The notes under the pieces are model-generated. The model worked only from the letters and a program-made list of their open reading frames with translations, was not told where the DNA came from and made no database searches. Of a stretch of 61,834 nucleotides of DNA, positions 27,622-35,755 are shown one piece after another. The DNA comes from Bacteroidia bacterium. Lineage in GTDB: Bacteria > Bacteroidota > Bacteroidia > Bacteroidales > UBA932. Within the stretch, counting starts at the first letter, position 1, and every line of letters begins with the position of its first letter. The stretch spans positions 1 to 61,834 of the forward strand of contig JAUNNZ010000008.1 in NCBI GenBank assembly GCA_030537315.1, in the 5' to 3' direction. The translations under genes were made by a program, and so were the position numbers.

Positions 27622-28643
27622 ATTATCTCAACTCCCTCCTTGTCGGTGACCTTGCCGATCACGCTTGCCTTCTCTCCGTAGCCCTCGAGAATCTTGATTG
27701 CCTTTGCGGCATCCTTCTCAGGAACCGCCAGAACCATACCTATACCCATATTGAAGATGTTGAACATCTCGCGGTGGCTGACACCGCCCCATTTCTCAAG
27801 CATCCTGAAGACAGGAAGAATCTCCCAGCTGCCTTCCTTGATCTCTATGCCCTGGCCCGGCTTTAGGATGCGTGGGATATTCTCGTCGAAGCCGCCGCCG
27901 GTGATGTGGGCCACACCGTGGACGTCGCAGTTGCGGATGACGTCGAGAACCTGCTTCACATATATTTTGGTTGGGGTGAGAAGCACGTCGCCGAGCTTGC
28001 GCCCGCCGAATTCCGGTATCTCCTGATGGAAGTCAAGGCCGGCATCGGCGACGATCTTGCGCACGAGGCTGAATCCGTTGGAGTGGACACCGCTGGAGGC
28101 AATGCCGACGAGTACGTCGCCGACGCTGACCTTGGTGCCGTCGATGAGCTTGGAACGCTCTACGACGCCGGTGGTGAAGCCTGCGATGTCATATTCGCCG
28201 TCGCTGTACATTCCCGGCATTTCGGCGGTTTCGCCGCCGACGAGGGCGCAACCTGCCTGGCGGCAGCCTTCTGCCACACCGGCAACGATTGCCTCGACCT
28301 TTGCAGGGATGTTCTGCCCGAGGGCGACATAGTCAAGGAAGATGAGCGGCTCAGCGCCCTGTGCGAGCACGTCGTTGACGCACATCGCGACAGCGTCGAT
28401 GCCGACGGTGTCGTGCTTGTCCATAGCGAAGGCCACCTTGAGCTTGGTGCCTACGCCGTCTGTTCCGCTGACGAGGATAGGGTCCTTTATGCCGAGCGAT
28501 GCAAGATCGAACATTCCGCCGAAAGAACCGATGTTACCCATCACTCCCGGACGGTCGGTGGATTTTACGTGCTGCTTGATGCGGCGGACAACTTCGTATC
28601 CGGCTTCGAGATTGACTCCCGCGTTTTCGTAGGATTTTGCCAT
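27618..28643 (-). CDS. purM: Phosphoribosylformylglycinamidine cyclo-ligase
   Basis: AIR synthetase, fifth step. 341 residues; [22 protein letters not shown] and the C-terminal [13 protein letters not shown] are all present. Begins 6 bp after purF. Confidence 0.96.
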   Translation of the reverse strand: MAKSYENAGVNLEAGYEVVRRIKQHVKSTDRPGVMGNIGSFGGMFDLASLGIKDPILVSGTDGVGTKLKVAFAMDKHDTVGIDAVAMCVNDVLAQGAEPLIFLDYVALGQNIPAKVEAIVAGVAEGCRQAGCALVGGETAEMPGMYSDGEYDIAGFTTGVVERSKLIDGTKVSVGDVLVGIASSGVHSNGFSLVRKIVADAGLDFHQEIPEFGGRKLGDVLLTPTKIYVKQVLDVIRNCDVHGVAHITGGGFDENIPRILKPGQGIEIKEGSWEILPVFRMLEKWGGVSHREMFNIFNMGIGMVLAVPEKDAAKAIKILEGYGEKASVIGKVTDKEGVEII

Positions 28644-28649
28644 AATATC

Positions 28650-30008
28650 TTATCTTTTTACTTCGTCGTTATAAAGGGCTGTAGGGTATTCACCTGTGAA
28701 GCAGGCCTGACAAGGGTCGGCGCAGCCGAAGCAGGAAGCGCAGGTGGATTCAGGGCTCAGGTAGCCGAGAGAGTCGGCTCCGATTGCGGCGCAGGCCTCC
28801 TCCAGTGTCCTGTGAGAACAGAGCAGCTGCTCAGGGGTGGAAGTGTCGACGCCATAGAAGCAAGGGTATTTCATCATAGGGCTGGCGATGCGGACGTGCA
28901 CTTCGGTGGCGCCTGCTTCGCGCAGCAGCTTGACTATCTTGAGGGAAGTGGTACCGCGGACTATGGAGTCATCCACAAGCACGATGCGCTTGCCCTTGAC
29001 GATTGACCGTACCGGGCTGAGCTTCATCTTGACACCCAGTTCGCGCATCTCCTGGACAGGGGCGATGAAGGTGCGGCCCATATATTTGTGCTTGACCAGT
29101 CCCATTTCGTAAGGGATGCCGCTTTCTTCGGCATAGCCCATCGCGGCGCTGAGGCTTGACTCAGGCACGCCGACAACCATGTCGGCTTCCACCGGGCACT
29201 CGCGGTACAGACGGCGGCCGCTCTCCTTGCGGTAGGCGTGGATGTTGCAGCCGTCGATGTCGCTGTCCGGACGGGCGAGGTAGATGTATTCCATTGCGCA
29301 CATCTTGTGGCGCTGGAATTTTGAATACCTGGTGCTGCGGATTCCGTATTCGTCGAAGCTGACGATTTCGCCCGGCTCCACGTCGCGGATGAAGGTCGCT
29401 CCGATGATCTCGAAGGCGCAGGACTCGCTGCTTACAACGTATCCATCGCCCAGCTTGCCTATGCAGAGCGGCTTGATGCCGTATTTGTCTCGGCAGGCAT
29501 AGATGCGCTTGCGCGTCATTATGAGGAAGGAGAATCCGCCTTCCATCATATTGAGCGCATTGACGATGTTGTCGATGCGGCTCTCGTCGTCGTGGTGCTT
29601 CTTGATGAGGTGGGCGAGGAGCTCCCCGTCGGTGGCTGTCTGGAAGATAATGCCCTTCTTCTCAAGATATTCGGCAATCTGCCTGCCGTTGACGATGTTG
29701 CCGTCGCCGGCTATGGCGAAGTCACCGTTCTTGTGGTGAAAGAAGATAGGCTGCACGTTGTCGAGTGCAGCTTTTGACGCATTGGCGTAGCAGACCGCGC
29801 CAATGCCGATCTTGCCTTCGAGCGACTCGATGGTGGTCGGGCAGAATACCTTGTTCACAAGACCCAGGCCGCGGTGGCGGCGGCACTGGCCGTCCTCGGC
29901 GAAGACTGCCATACCCGCGCCTTCCTGGCCGCGGTGCTGAAGGTTGTGAAGACCGTAGTAAATCAGGGTGGAGGCGTTGCGCACTCCGCAAATTCCTATA
30001 ACTCCCAT
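28650..30008 (-). CDS. purF: Amidophosphoribosyltransferase PurF with inactivated glutaminase site
   Basis: First committed purine step, making phosphoribosylamine from PRPP. 452 residues: N-terminal Ntn glutaminase-like domain (1-230), then a PRTase domain with intact PRPP motif VLVDDSIVRGTTS and GRTFI loop. Cys residues in KMCAMEY, YPCFYG and the C-terminal CASCFGC..CQACF resemble the 4Fe-4S ligands of the Bacillus enzyme. The N-terminus aligns without gaps to E. coli PurF up to LQHRGQ, but the nucleophile Cys1 is the initiator Met; the glutamine-carboxylate Arg73 is Cys73, and HNGN reads GDGN (Asp102). Asp127 remains. No alternative start supplies an N-terminal Cys. Probably uses NH3 directly. 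Confidence 0.93.
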   Translation of the reverse strand: MGVIGICGVRNASTLIYYGLHNLQHRGQEGAGMAVFAEDGQCRRHRGLGLVNKVFCPTTIESLEGKIGIGAVCYANASKAALDNVQPIFFHHKNGDFAIAGDGNIVNGRQIAEYLEKKGIIFQTATDGELLAHLIKKHHDDESRIDNIVNALNMMEGGFSFLIMTRKRIYACRDKYGIKPLCIGKLGDGYVVSSESCAFEIIGATFIRDVEPGEIVSFDEYGIRSTRYSKFQRHKMCAMEYIYLARPDSDIDGCNIHAYRKESGRRLYRECPVEADMVVGVPESSLSAAMGYAEESGIPYEMGLVKHKYMGRTFIAPVQEMRELGVKMKLSPVRSIVKGKRIVLVDDSIVRGTTSLKIVKLLREAGATEVHVRIASPMMKYPCFYGVDTSTPEQLLCSHRTLEEACAAIGADSLGYLSPESTCASCFGCADPCQACFTGEYPTALYNDEVKR

Positions 30009-30010
30009 AA

Positions 30011-30730
30011 TTATGCAATGGCTTTGGTCAGACGGTCAAGGACTTCACGGTAAGATGCGACGACGTCGCTGAGGTCGTGGCGGAAACGGTCCTTGTCGAG
30101 TTTCTCGCCGTTTTTCTCGTCCCACATCCTGCAGGTGTCCGGGCTGAGCTCATCGGAGATGATGATGTGTCCGGTCTGGGAGTCGCGCCCGAACTCGACC
30201 TTGACGTCGATGAGTTCGATGCCTGCCTTGTGGCAGAGCGACTTCAGGATGGCGTTGGTCTTGGAAGCGATTGCATACATCTGCTTGAGCTCCTCTTTCG
30301 TCGCGAGACCGAGCGCAATTGCGTGATGGTCGTTGATGAGGGGGTCGTCAAGCTCGTCATTGTTGTAGCGGAGGTCGAAGATCGCCTCTTCAGGCTTGAT
30401 GCCTTCTTTCACGCCAAGTCTCTCGGCCAGCGAACCGGCGATGCGGTTGCGGACGATGAATTCAAGCGGAATGATCTGGATCTTGCGACAGAGCTGCTCG
30501 TTGTCGTTGAGGACTTCGATGAAGTGGGTCTCCACGCCTTTCCTGTTGAGCTCACCGAGCATAAGTGCCGAGATCTTGTTGTCCAGCGCTCCCTTTCCGA
30601 TGAAAAGGGCACGCTTGACACCGCCGTAGGCAAGGGTCACATCTTTGTATCGGAATATGACCTTATGATTGTCGTCGGTCGCGAAAACCTGTTTCTCGTT
30701 GCCGTCGAAAATCAATTCTCTCTTTTCCAT
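30011..30730 (-). CDS. purC: SAICAR synthetase, canonical type
   Basis: Joins aspartate to CAIR. 239 residues with both family signatures: PLEFIVRNRIAGS and LIDVKVEFG, then the metal/ATP segment SDELSPDTCRMWD. Starts overlapping the purL stop by one base (TAATG) and ends 2 bp before purF. A second, divergent PurC lies at the head of the same cluster. Confidence 0.95.
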   Translation of the reverse strand: MEKRELIFDGNEKQVFATDDNHKVIFRYKDVTLAYGGVKRALFIGKGALDNKISALMLGELNRKGVETHFIEVLNDNEQLCRKIQIIPLEFIVRNRIAGSLAERLGVKEGIKPEEAIFDLRYNNDELDDPLINDHHAIALGLATKEELKQMYAIASKTNAILKSLCHKAGIELIDVKVEFGRDSQTGHIIISDELSPDTCRMWDEKNGEKLDKDRFRHDLSDVVASYREVLDRLTKAIA

Positions 30731-33700
30731 TATTTTCTGAAATATTTGACTGCGTTGTCGAACAGCGGCTGCATCTTGTTGCCGCTGATGTTCTTGAAGA
30801 TGTTCTTCTCGAAGCGTTCCGAGTGGCCCATCTTGCCGAGAATGTGTCCGTCAGGGCTGAGTACACCCTCGATGCCGTAGTAGGAACCGTTGATGTTGCC
30901 CGTGTAGCGGAATGCCACCTGGCCGGCGGCGAACAGCTCGGCCGCCATCTGAGGGTTGACCACGAACTTGCCTTCGCCGTGGCTTACCGCGATCTGATGG
31001 AGTTCGCCCTTCTTCATTCCGGCGAGCCAAGGTGAATTGACGGAGGCGACTTCGGTCTCAGCGATGTGGGAGACGTGACGGTTGATGTCGTTGCGGAAGA
31101 GGGTAGGGGAACCGACGGTTACGTCACCTACCTTGCCGTACGGCAGCAGACCGCTCTTCACGAGAGCCTGGAAGCCGTTGCAGATGCCGAGGATGAGGCC
31201 GCCGCGCTTCTGGAGCGCGGTGATGGCGGCCGCCACCTTTGCGTTGCATATCACGTTGGCGATGAACTTGGCGCTGCCGTCAGGTTCGTCACCTGATGAG
31301 AATCCGCCGGAGAACATTATGATATGGCTCTCGCCGATGCGCTTCGCGAGCTCGTCGATCGACTCGAGGACGTCAGATGTGCTGAGATTGCGGAAAATGA
31401 ACGGACGCACTTCGGCGCCGGCCACGCGGAATGCCTTGGCGGAGTCGAAGTCGCAGTTCGTGCCAGGGAATACAGGCAGGCAGACTATCGGGTGCTCGAC
31501 TGCGGCGCCCGGGTAAACCATATTCGCCTTGTCGAATGCCTTGTCTGCAACTTCAGGGGCGTCTTCCTTGAAAAGAGGCTCCACCTCAGGAGGGTAGATT
31601 TTTGCAAACTTGGCGGTATTGGCGGCCTCGAGGTCGCTGAGGGCGATCTCTTCGCCGTTGAGGCGGAGCACTGCATCGGCGCTTACGGTGCCGAGAAGTT
31701 CGGCTGCGCCGAAGTCAAGTTCGCCCTTCGCTTCCACGACGAGTGAGCCGTAGCTGAGTGAGAAGAGTTCCTCTGAATCAACCTCCACGTCTGCGCCGAG
31801 GTTGTTGCCGAGGCCCATCTTGACAAGTCCTTCTGCGATGCCGCCGAAGCCGACGGACCAGGCGGACACGATGTTTCCGGCAGCGATCTGCTCGCGGACG
31901 AAGTTCCAGTTGGCCTGGAGTCCGTCCGTATCCGGCATAAGATTGGCCAGAGGAGTGTGGCGGATGAAGTAGATATTGTTGCCTGCGCTCTTGAATTCAG
32001 GTGAGATGACGGTGTTGGCGTCAACGGTGGTGATGCCGAATGCGATAAGGGTAGGAGGGACGTTGAGGTCCTCGAAGGTGCCGCTCATAGAGTCCTTGCC
32101 GCCGATTGACGGAAGACCGAGCTTGACCTGCATCTTGAGGGCGCCGAGGAGCGCGCTGAGAGGCTTGCCCCAGCTGTGTGCATCCTTGGTCATACGCTCG
32201 AAGTACTCCTGGTATGAGAAGCGCATCCCTGACCAGTCGGCGCCGGATGCGGCGACCTTGGTGCAGGCCTCGACAACTGCGTAGGCGGCACCGTGGTAAG
32301 GGCTCCAGCGGGCGATGTCAGGATTATAGCCGAATGCCATCACGCTGGCGGTGTCGGTGTAGCCGGCAGTAGGAAGCTTCTGGCAGGAAACCTGGCTTTC
32401 CGTGGCCTGGCGGCTGCCTCCGAAAGGCATTATGACGGTAGAACGGCCGATGGTCGCGTCGAAGGTCTCGATGAGGCCTTTCTGTGATGCGACGTTAGGC
32501 TGGGACATAAGGTCGGTGAGCTGTTCGGCGAAGGAATTGCCTTCCGGCTGGCGCTCGAACGGATCGACGTTCTCAACCGCTCCTATGCAGGCCTTTGAGT
32601 AGTGCTTTGCGCCGGCGCTGTCTATGAATTCGCGGGTGATGTCGCAGACCTTCTCACCCTTGTTGAACATACGCATACGGCCTGTTGAGGTTACGTCTGC
32701 AACGTGTGTCACTTCGATGTTGTCGGCTGCGCAGTATTTCTCGAATTCGGCCTGGTCCTTTGCTTCGACAACCACTGCCATACGCTCCTGTGACTCGCTG
32801 ATGGCGATTTCCGTGGAGTTGAGGCCGAGGTACTTGACCGGAACGCGGTCAAGCCAGATGTCGAGGCCGTCCGCGAGCTCGCCTATGGCCACGCTCACGC
32901 CGCCGGCGCCGAAGTCGTTGGATTTCTTTATGAGTTTCGTGACCTCCGGACGGCGGAAAAGACGCTGGATCTGGCGCTCCTCAGGGGCGTTGCCCTTCTG
33001 GACTTCGCTGCCGCAGGTTTCGAGGGATGCTTCGGTGTGCTCTTTTGAGGAACCGGTTGCGCCGCCGATGCCGTCACGGCCGGTGCGTCCTCCGAGAAGG
33101 AGGATGACATCGCCCTCGGCAGGGCTTTCGCGGCGCACGTCGGATGCCTTGACAGCACCGACGACCGCGCCGACTTCAAGACGCTTTGCGGTGTAGCCGG
33201 CGTCGTAGATCTCACGGACGTGGGTGGTGGCGAGGCCTATCTGGTTGCCGTAGCTTGAGTAGCCGGCTGCGGCCTTCTTGCTGATAACCTTCTGCGGAAG
33301 TTTGCCCGGAAGGGTGTCGGCGACAGGCTTGCAGATGTCACCGGCACCGGTGACACGCATAGCCTGGTAAACGTATGCGCGACCTGAAAGAGGGTCGCGG
33401 ATTGCGCCTCCGAGGCAGGTTGCGGCTCCGCCGAAAGGCTCGATTTCCGTAGGGTGGTTGTGGGTCTCGTTCTTGAACTGGAGGAGCCATTTTTCTTTCT
33501 GGCCATCGACATCGACATCCACGAAGATGCTGCAGGCGTTGTTCTCCTCGCTCTGCTCCATATCGTCAAGCTTGCCGATGGAGCGGAGGTAGCGGCCGCC
33601 TATGGTGGCGAGCTCCATCAGGCAGAGGCTCTTGCCCTCGCGGCCGAGTTCCTTGCGTATGTCGTGGAACATTCCGAGTGAGGACTCGAGTTCGTCACGG

Positions 33701-34416
33701 AGGAAGGAATCGTCTATCTTTATTTCAGTGAGTTCGGTGGTGAATGTCGTGTGACGGCAGTGGTCGCTCCAGTATGTGTCGAGGATGCGGAGCTCCGTCT
33801 CTGACGGGTTGCGGCCTTCGCGGGTGAAATACTTCACAACCTCGCCTAGGTCGTCGGCATTCATTGCAAGGCCGTGTGAAGAGCAGAATGCGGCGTATTC
33901 TGACGGCTTCATCGAAGTGAAGCCGGAAAGGTCCTCGAGAGGCTTCACGTCAGCCTTTTCGCTGAGGGCGAGGACGGAGAGGTCCTTCGGACGGCTCTCG
34001 ACCGGGTTGATGAAGTAGTGGCGGATTTTTGCCAGGACTTCTTCTGAAGTGTCGCCGTCAAAGATGAGCAGGCGGGAGCTCTTGATGCTGACCTCGGCTG
34101 CAGGGTCGATGAGGTGTACGCAGTCAACGGCTGAAGACGCGCGCTGGTCGAACTGGCCCGGCAGGAATTCGACGGCGATGTACTTGAGCCCCTCAAGGTT
34201 GCACCCGTCGGATACGGTGTCGGTGACCGTTTCGCCGAATACGGAGTAGCGGCATTTCTCGATGAGCTCGTCCGAGAAACCGAAAAGGTCATAGACGTTG
34301 ATGAGCCTGAGAGACTTCAGGTCAAGTGAAAGATTTTCGTTGAAGTCCGCGAGGAGGCTGCGGGCCTCGATGCGGAATTGTGGATTCTTCTCCACAAAGA
34401 TGCGATTGCTCTTCAT
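30730..34416 (-). CDS. purL: Phosphoribosylformylglycinamidine synthase, single-chain
   Basis: FGAM synthase, 1228 residues, the long form in which PurS-like, two AIRS-like ATP-binding domains and a class I glutaminase are fused. N-terminal linker motif SDHCRHTTF, NETHNHPTEIEPFGGAATC..G.IRD, KSNDFGAGG, and C-terminal glutaminase with nucleophile Cys in LGICNGFQ and His/Glu in KMGHSER. This is the only amidotransferase in the window whose glutaminase triad looks complete. The start lies a few bases after a hairpin and T-run. Confidence 0.95.
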   Translation of the reverse strand: MKSNRIFVEKNPQFRIEARSLLADFNENLSLDLKSLRLINVYDLFGFSDELIEKCRYSVFGETVTDTVSDGCNLEGLKYIAVEFLPGQFDQRASSAVDCVHLIDPAAEVSIKSSRLLIFDGDTSEEVLAKIRHYFINPVESRPKDLSVLALSEKADVKPLEDLSGFTSMKPSEYAAFCSSHGLAMNADDLGEVVKYFTREGRNPSETELRILDTYWSDHCRHTTFTTELTEIKIDDSFLRDELESSLGMFHDIRKELGREGKSLCLMELATIGGRYLRSIGKLDDMEQSEENNACSIFVDVDVDGQKEKWLLQFKNETHNHPTEIEPFGGAATCLGGAIRDPLSGRAYVYQAMRVTGAGDICKPVADTLPGKLPQKVISKKAAAGYSSYGNQIGLATTHVREIYDAGYTAKRLEVGAVVGAVKASDVRRESPAEGDVILLLGGRTGRDGIGGATGSSKEHTEASLETCGSEVQKGNAPEERQIQRLFRRPEVTKLIKKSNDFGAGGVSVAIGELADGLDIWLDRVPVKYLGLNSTEIAISESQERMAVVVEAKDQAEFEKYCAADNIEVTHVADVTSTGRMRMFNKGEKVCDITREFIDSAGAKHYSKACIGAVENVDPFERQPEGNSFAEQLTDLMSQPNVASQKGLIETFDATIGRSTVIMPFGGSRQATESQVSCQKLPTAGYTDTASVMAFGYNPDIARWSPYHGAAYAVVEACTKVAASGADWSGMRFSYQEYFERMTKDAHSWGKPLSALLGALKMQVKLGLPSIGGKDSMSGTFEDLNVPPTLIAFGITTVDANTVISPEFKSAGNNIYFIRHTPLANLMPDTDGLQANWNFVREQIAAGNIVSAWSVGFGGIAEGLVKMGLGNNLGADVEVDSEELFSLSYGSLVVEAKGELDFGAAELLGTVSADAVLRLNGEEIALSDLEAANTAKFAKIYPPEVEPLFKEDAPEVADKAFDKANMVYPGAAVEHPIVCLPVFPGTNCDFDSAKAFRVAGAEVRPFIFRNLSTSDVLESIDELAKRIGESHIIMFSGGFSSGDEPDGSAKFIANVICNAKVAAAITALQKRGGLILGICNGFQALVKSGLLPYGKVGDVTVGSPTLFRNDINRHVSHIAETEVASVNSPWLAGMKKGELHQIAVSHGEGKFVVNPQMAAELFAAGQVAFRYTGNINGSYYGIEGVLSPDGHILGKMGHSERFEKNIFKNISGNKMQPLFDNAVKYFRK

Positions 34417-34458
34417 AAATAAAAATGTATGCCCACCTGTTGTAATGAGGTGGGCATA
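34417..34458 (-). terminator. Hairpin and T-run between purE and purL
   Basis: On the minus strand, a perfect 11-bp stem (34428-34438 with 34448-34458, TATGCCCACCT and complement) with a 9-nt loop is followed by CATTTTTATTT, which runs into the purL ATG. It has the shape of an intrinsic terminator within the operon, so it may act as an attenuator that sets purL-to-purD expression relative to purC2-purE. Confidence 0.6.
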
Positions 34459-34461
34459 TTA

Positions 34462-34929
34462 TTATATGGTTGTATTTAGCACTTTGTCGCTCTGGCGCTT
34501 GCGGAACGCCTCAAGCTTTGAGGCCATCGAAGAATCCTGGAGAGCGAAGATGGAAACTGCGTACAAGGCGGCATTGCGCGCTCCGTCGATTGCCATCGTC
34601 GCCACAGGGATACCGGAAGGCATCTGGACTATCGACAGGAGGGAGTCCAACCCGTTGAGGGCTTTGGATTTCACCGGAACTCCTATGACCGGCAGGGTCG
34701 TGAGAGCCGCAATCACACCGGGAAGATGTGCCGCGCCGCCCGCGCCTGCGATGATGATGTCGAAACCATTTGCCCTGGCCGCTGAAACGTATTCAGCAAG
34801 AGGACCCGGATTGCGGTGGGCGCTGAGTACTTTCTTCTCGTATTCGATGCCGAATTCCTCAAGAGTCTCCCAGGCCGGAGCCATTACGTCGCGATCGCTC
34901 GCGCTACCCATTATGATGGCGACTTTCAT
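34462..34929 (-). CDS. purE: N5-carboxyaminoimidazole ribonucleotide mutase / AIR carboxylase
   Basis: Carboxylates AIR to CAIR. 155 residues; [16 protein letters not shown] and [10 protein letters not shown] match PurE. No purK is present in the window; the class (mutase with PurK, or direct carboxylase) cannot be settled. The start overlaps the purC2 stop by one base. Confidence 0.93.
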   Translation of the reverse strand: MKVAIIMGSASDRDVMAPAWETLEEFGIEYEKKVLSAHRNPGPLAEYVSAARANGFDIIIAGAGGAAHLPGVIAALTTLPVIGVPVKSKALNGLDSLLSIVQMPSGIPVATMAIDGARNAALYAVSIFALQDSSMASKLEAFRKRQSDKVLNTTI

Positions 34930-35612
34930 TACTCTGCAAAGAAAAGTTTTGAAAGGGTCATAGGGTCGATGTACTTGCCGTCCTTGTAGACGCGCATGTT
35001 GCCGGATGCGATCTCGTCGATGAGCATCACGCTTCCGTCAGGGGCATAGCCGAACTCGAACTTGATATCGTAGAGGACGAGGCCTTTCTCCTTGAGGTCG
35101 TCAGCGACGATCTTCGTGATGCGCTGGGTCATCTCCTTGATGTCGTCGTACTGTTTCTCGCTCATCACGCCGAGGACTACGAGACCGTCCTTGGTTACGA
35201 GAGGGTCGCCCTTTGCGTCGTTCTTGAAAGTCGTCTCCACATATGCAGGGAGGTCGGAGCCTTCTTCAATGTACTCGCCGTAGCGGCGGAAGAAACTGCC
35301 CACTGCCTTGTGACGGCAGATGACCTCGAGACCCTTGCCGAATACCTTTGCAGGGAGGACCTCCATTGTGGTGTCCTTGAGGTTGGCGCTTACGTAGTGG
35401 GTCTTGATGCCTGCTGCGTTGATCTTCTCGAAGAAATAGATTGACATGCGGAGGTTGACGTCACCTACGCCGTCAATTGTGAGACCTACGGAATTCTCGC
35501 CCGGATCGAACACGCCGTCCTTTCCAGTGCAATCATCCTTGAATTTGAGAAGGTAATTCCCGTTTTCGAGAGCGAAAACGTCTTTGGTTTTTCCAGAGTA
35601 GACTTTTTTCAT
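34929..35612 (-). CDS. Second, divergent SAICAR synthetase-like protein
   Basis: 227 residues with the PurC fold: [11 protein letters not shown]-terminus, [13 protein letters not shown] (signature 1 counterpart) and LYDIKFEFG (signature 2). It differs from canonical PurC where DExSPDxxR is expected: here the text is [19 protein letters not shown]. Similar PurC-annotated proteins occur in Firmicutes (from memory). It is the promoter-proximal gene of the purine cluster, while a canonical purC sits four genes downstream. It may be a second SAICAR synthetase or have a shifted substrate. Confidence 0.82.
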   Translation of the reverse strand: MKKVYSGKTKDVFALENGNYLLKFKDDCTGKDGVFDPGENSVGLTIDGVGDVNLRMSIYFFEKINAAGIKTHYVSANLKDTTMEVLPAKVFGKGLEVICRHKAVGSFFRRYGEYIEEGSDLPAYVETTFKNDAKGDPLVTKDGLVVLGVMSEKQYDDIKEMTQRITKIVADDLKEKGLVLYDIKFEFGYAPDGSVMLIDEIASGNMRVYKDGKYIDPMTLSKLFFAE

Positions 35613-35641
35613 GATACAGATTGTCTTCTAACAACAACGTG

Positions 35642-35649
35642 CAAAATTA
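35642..35649 (-). promoter_or_regulatory. Promoter -7 box of the purine cluster
   Basis: TAATTTTG on the minus strand, 30 bp before the purC2 ATG. The -33 region (about 35669-35672) is only T-rich. Faces away from the pyrC promoter. Confidence 0.5.
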
Positions 35650-35677
35650 CTACGAAATTCCCATAAAGAAAAGATTA

Positions 35678-35703
35678 GTTATCAACAATTTGTTATTGAA
35701 AAC
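35678..35703. promoter_or_regulatory. 26-bp imperfect dyad between purine and pyrimidine promoters
   Basis: GTTATCAACAA, a TTTG spacer, then TTATTGAAAAC: the half sites match at 9 of 11 positions. It lies just upstream of the -33 positions of both divergent promoters, a natural place for a shared regulator. The region is AT-rich, so chance similarity is possible; no known operator was recognised. Confidence 0.35.
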
Positions 35704-35716
35704 TTTTTCAAAAAAA

Positions 35717-35748
35717 TTTGCTGGACGAAGATTTTTTTAAGACCTTTG
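35717..35748 (+). promoter_or_regulatory. Promoter of the pyrimidine cluster
   Basis: TTTG (35717-35720), 20-bp spacer, GACCTTTG (35741-35748; off consensus only in the first base). The -7 box ends 7 bp before the pyrC ATG, so the message would be leaderless or almost so. Confidence 0.5.
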
Positions 35749-35755
35749 CATTCCG

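Noticed and set aside
28650-30008. Cys7 of PurF as an alternative nucleophile after propeptide cleavage
   Set aside because: Ungapped alignment to E. coli PurF puts Met1, not Cys7, at the nucleophile position, and the loss of Arg73 and Asn in HNGN argues against a working glutamine site. Kept only as a test in the findings.
34929-35612. Second purC as a decaying pseudogene
   Set aside because: Full-length frame, both PurC signatures, first position in the operon and a clean promoter; it looks like a maintained paralogue.
35679-35687. DnaA box (TTATCAACA)
   Set aside because: One base off TTATCCACA, single occurrence in an AT-rich region, no origin features or dnaA/dnaN nearby.
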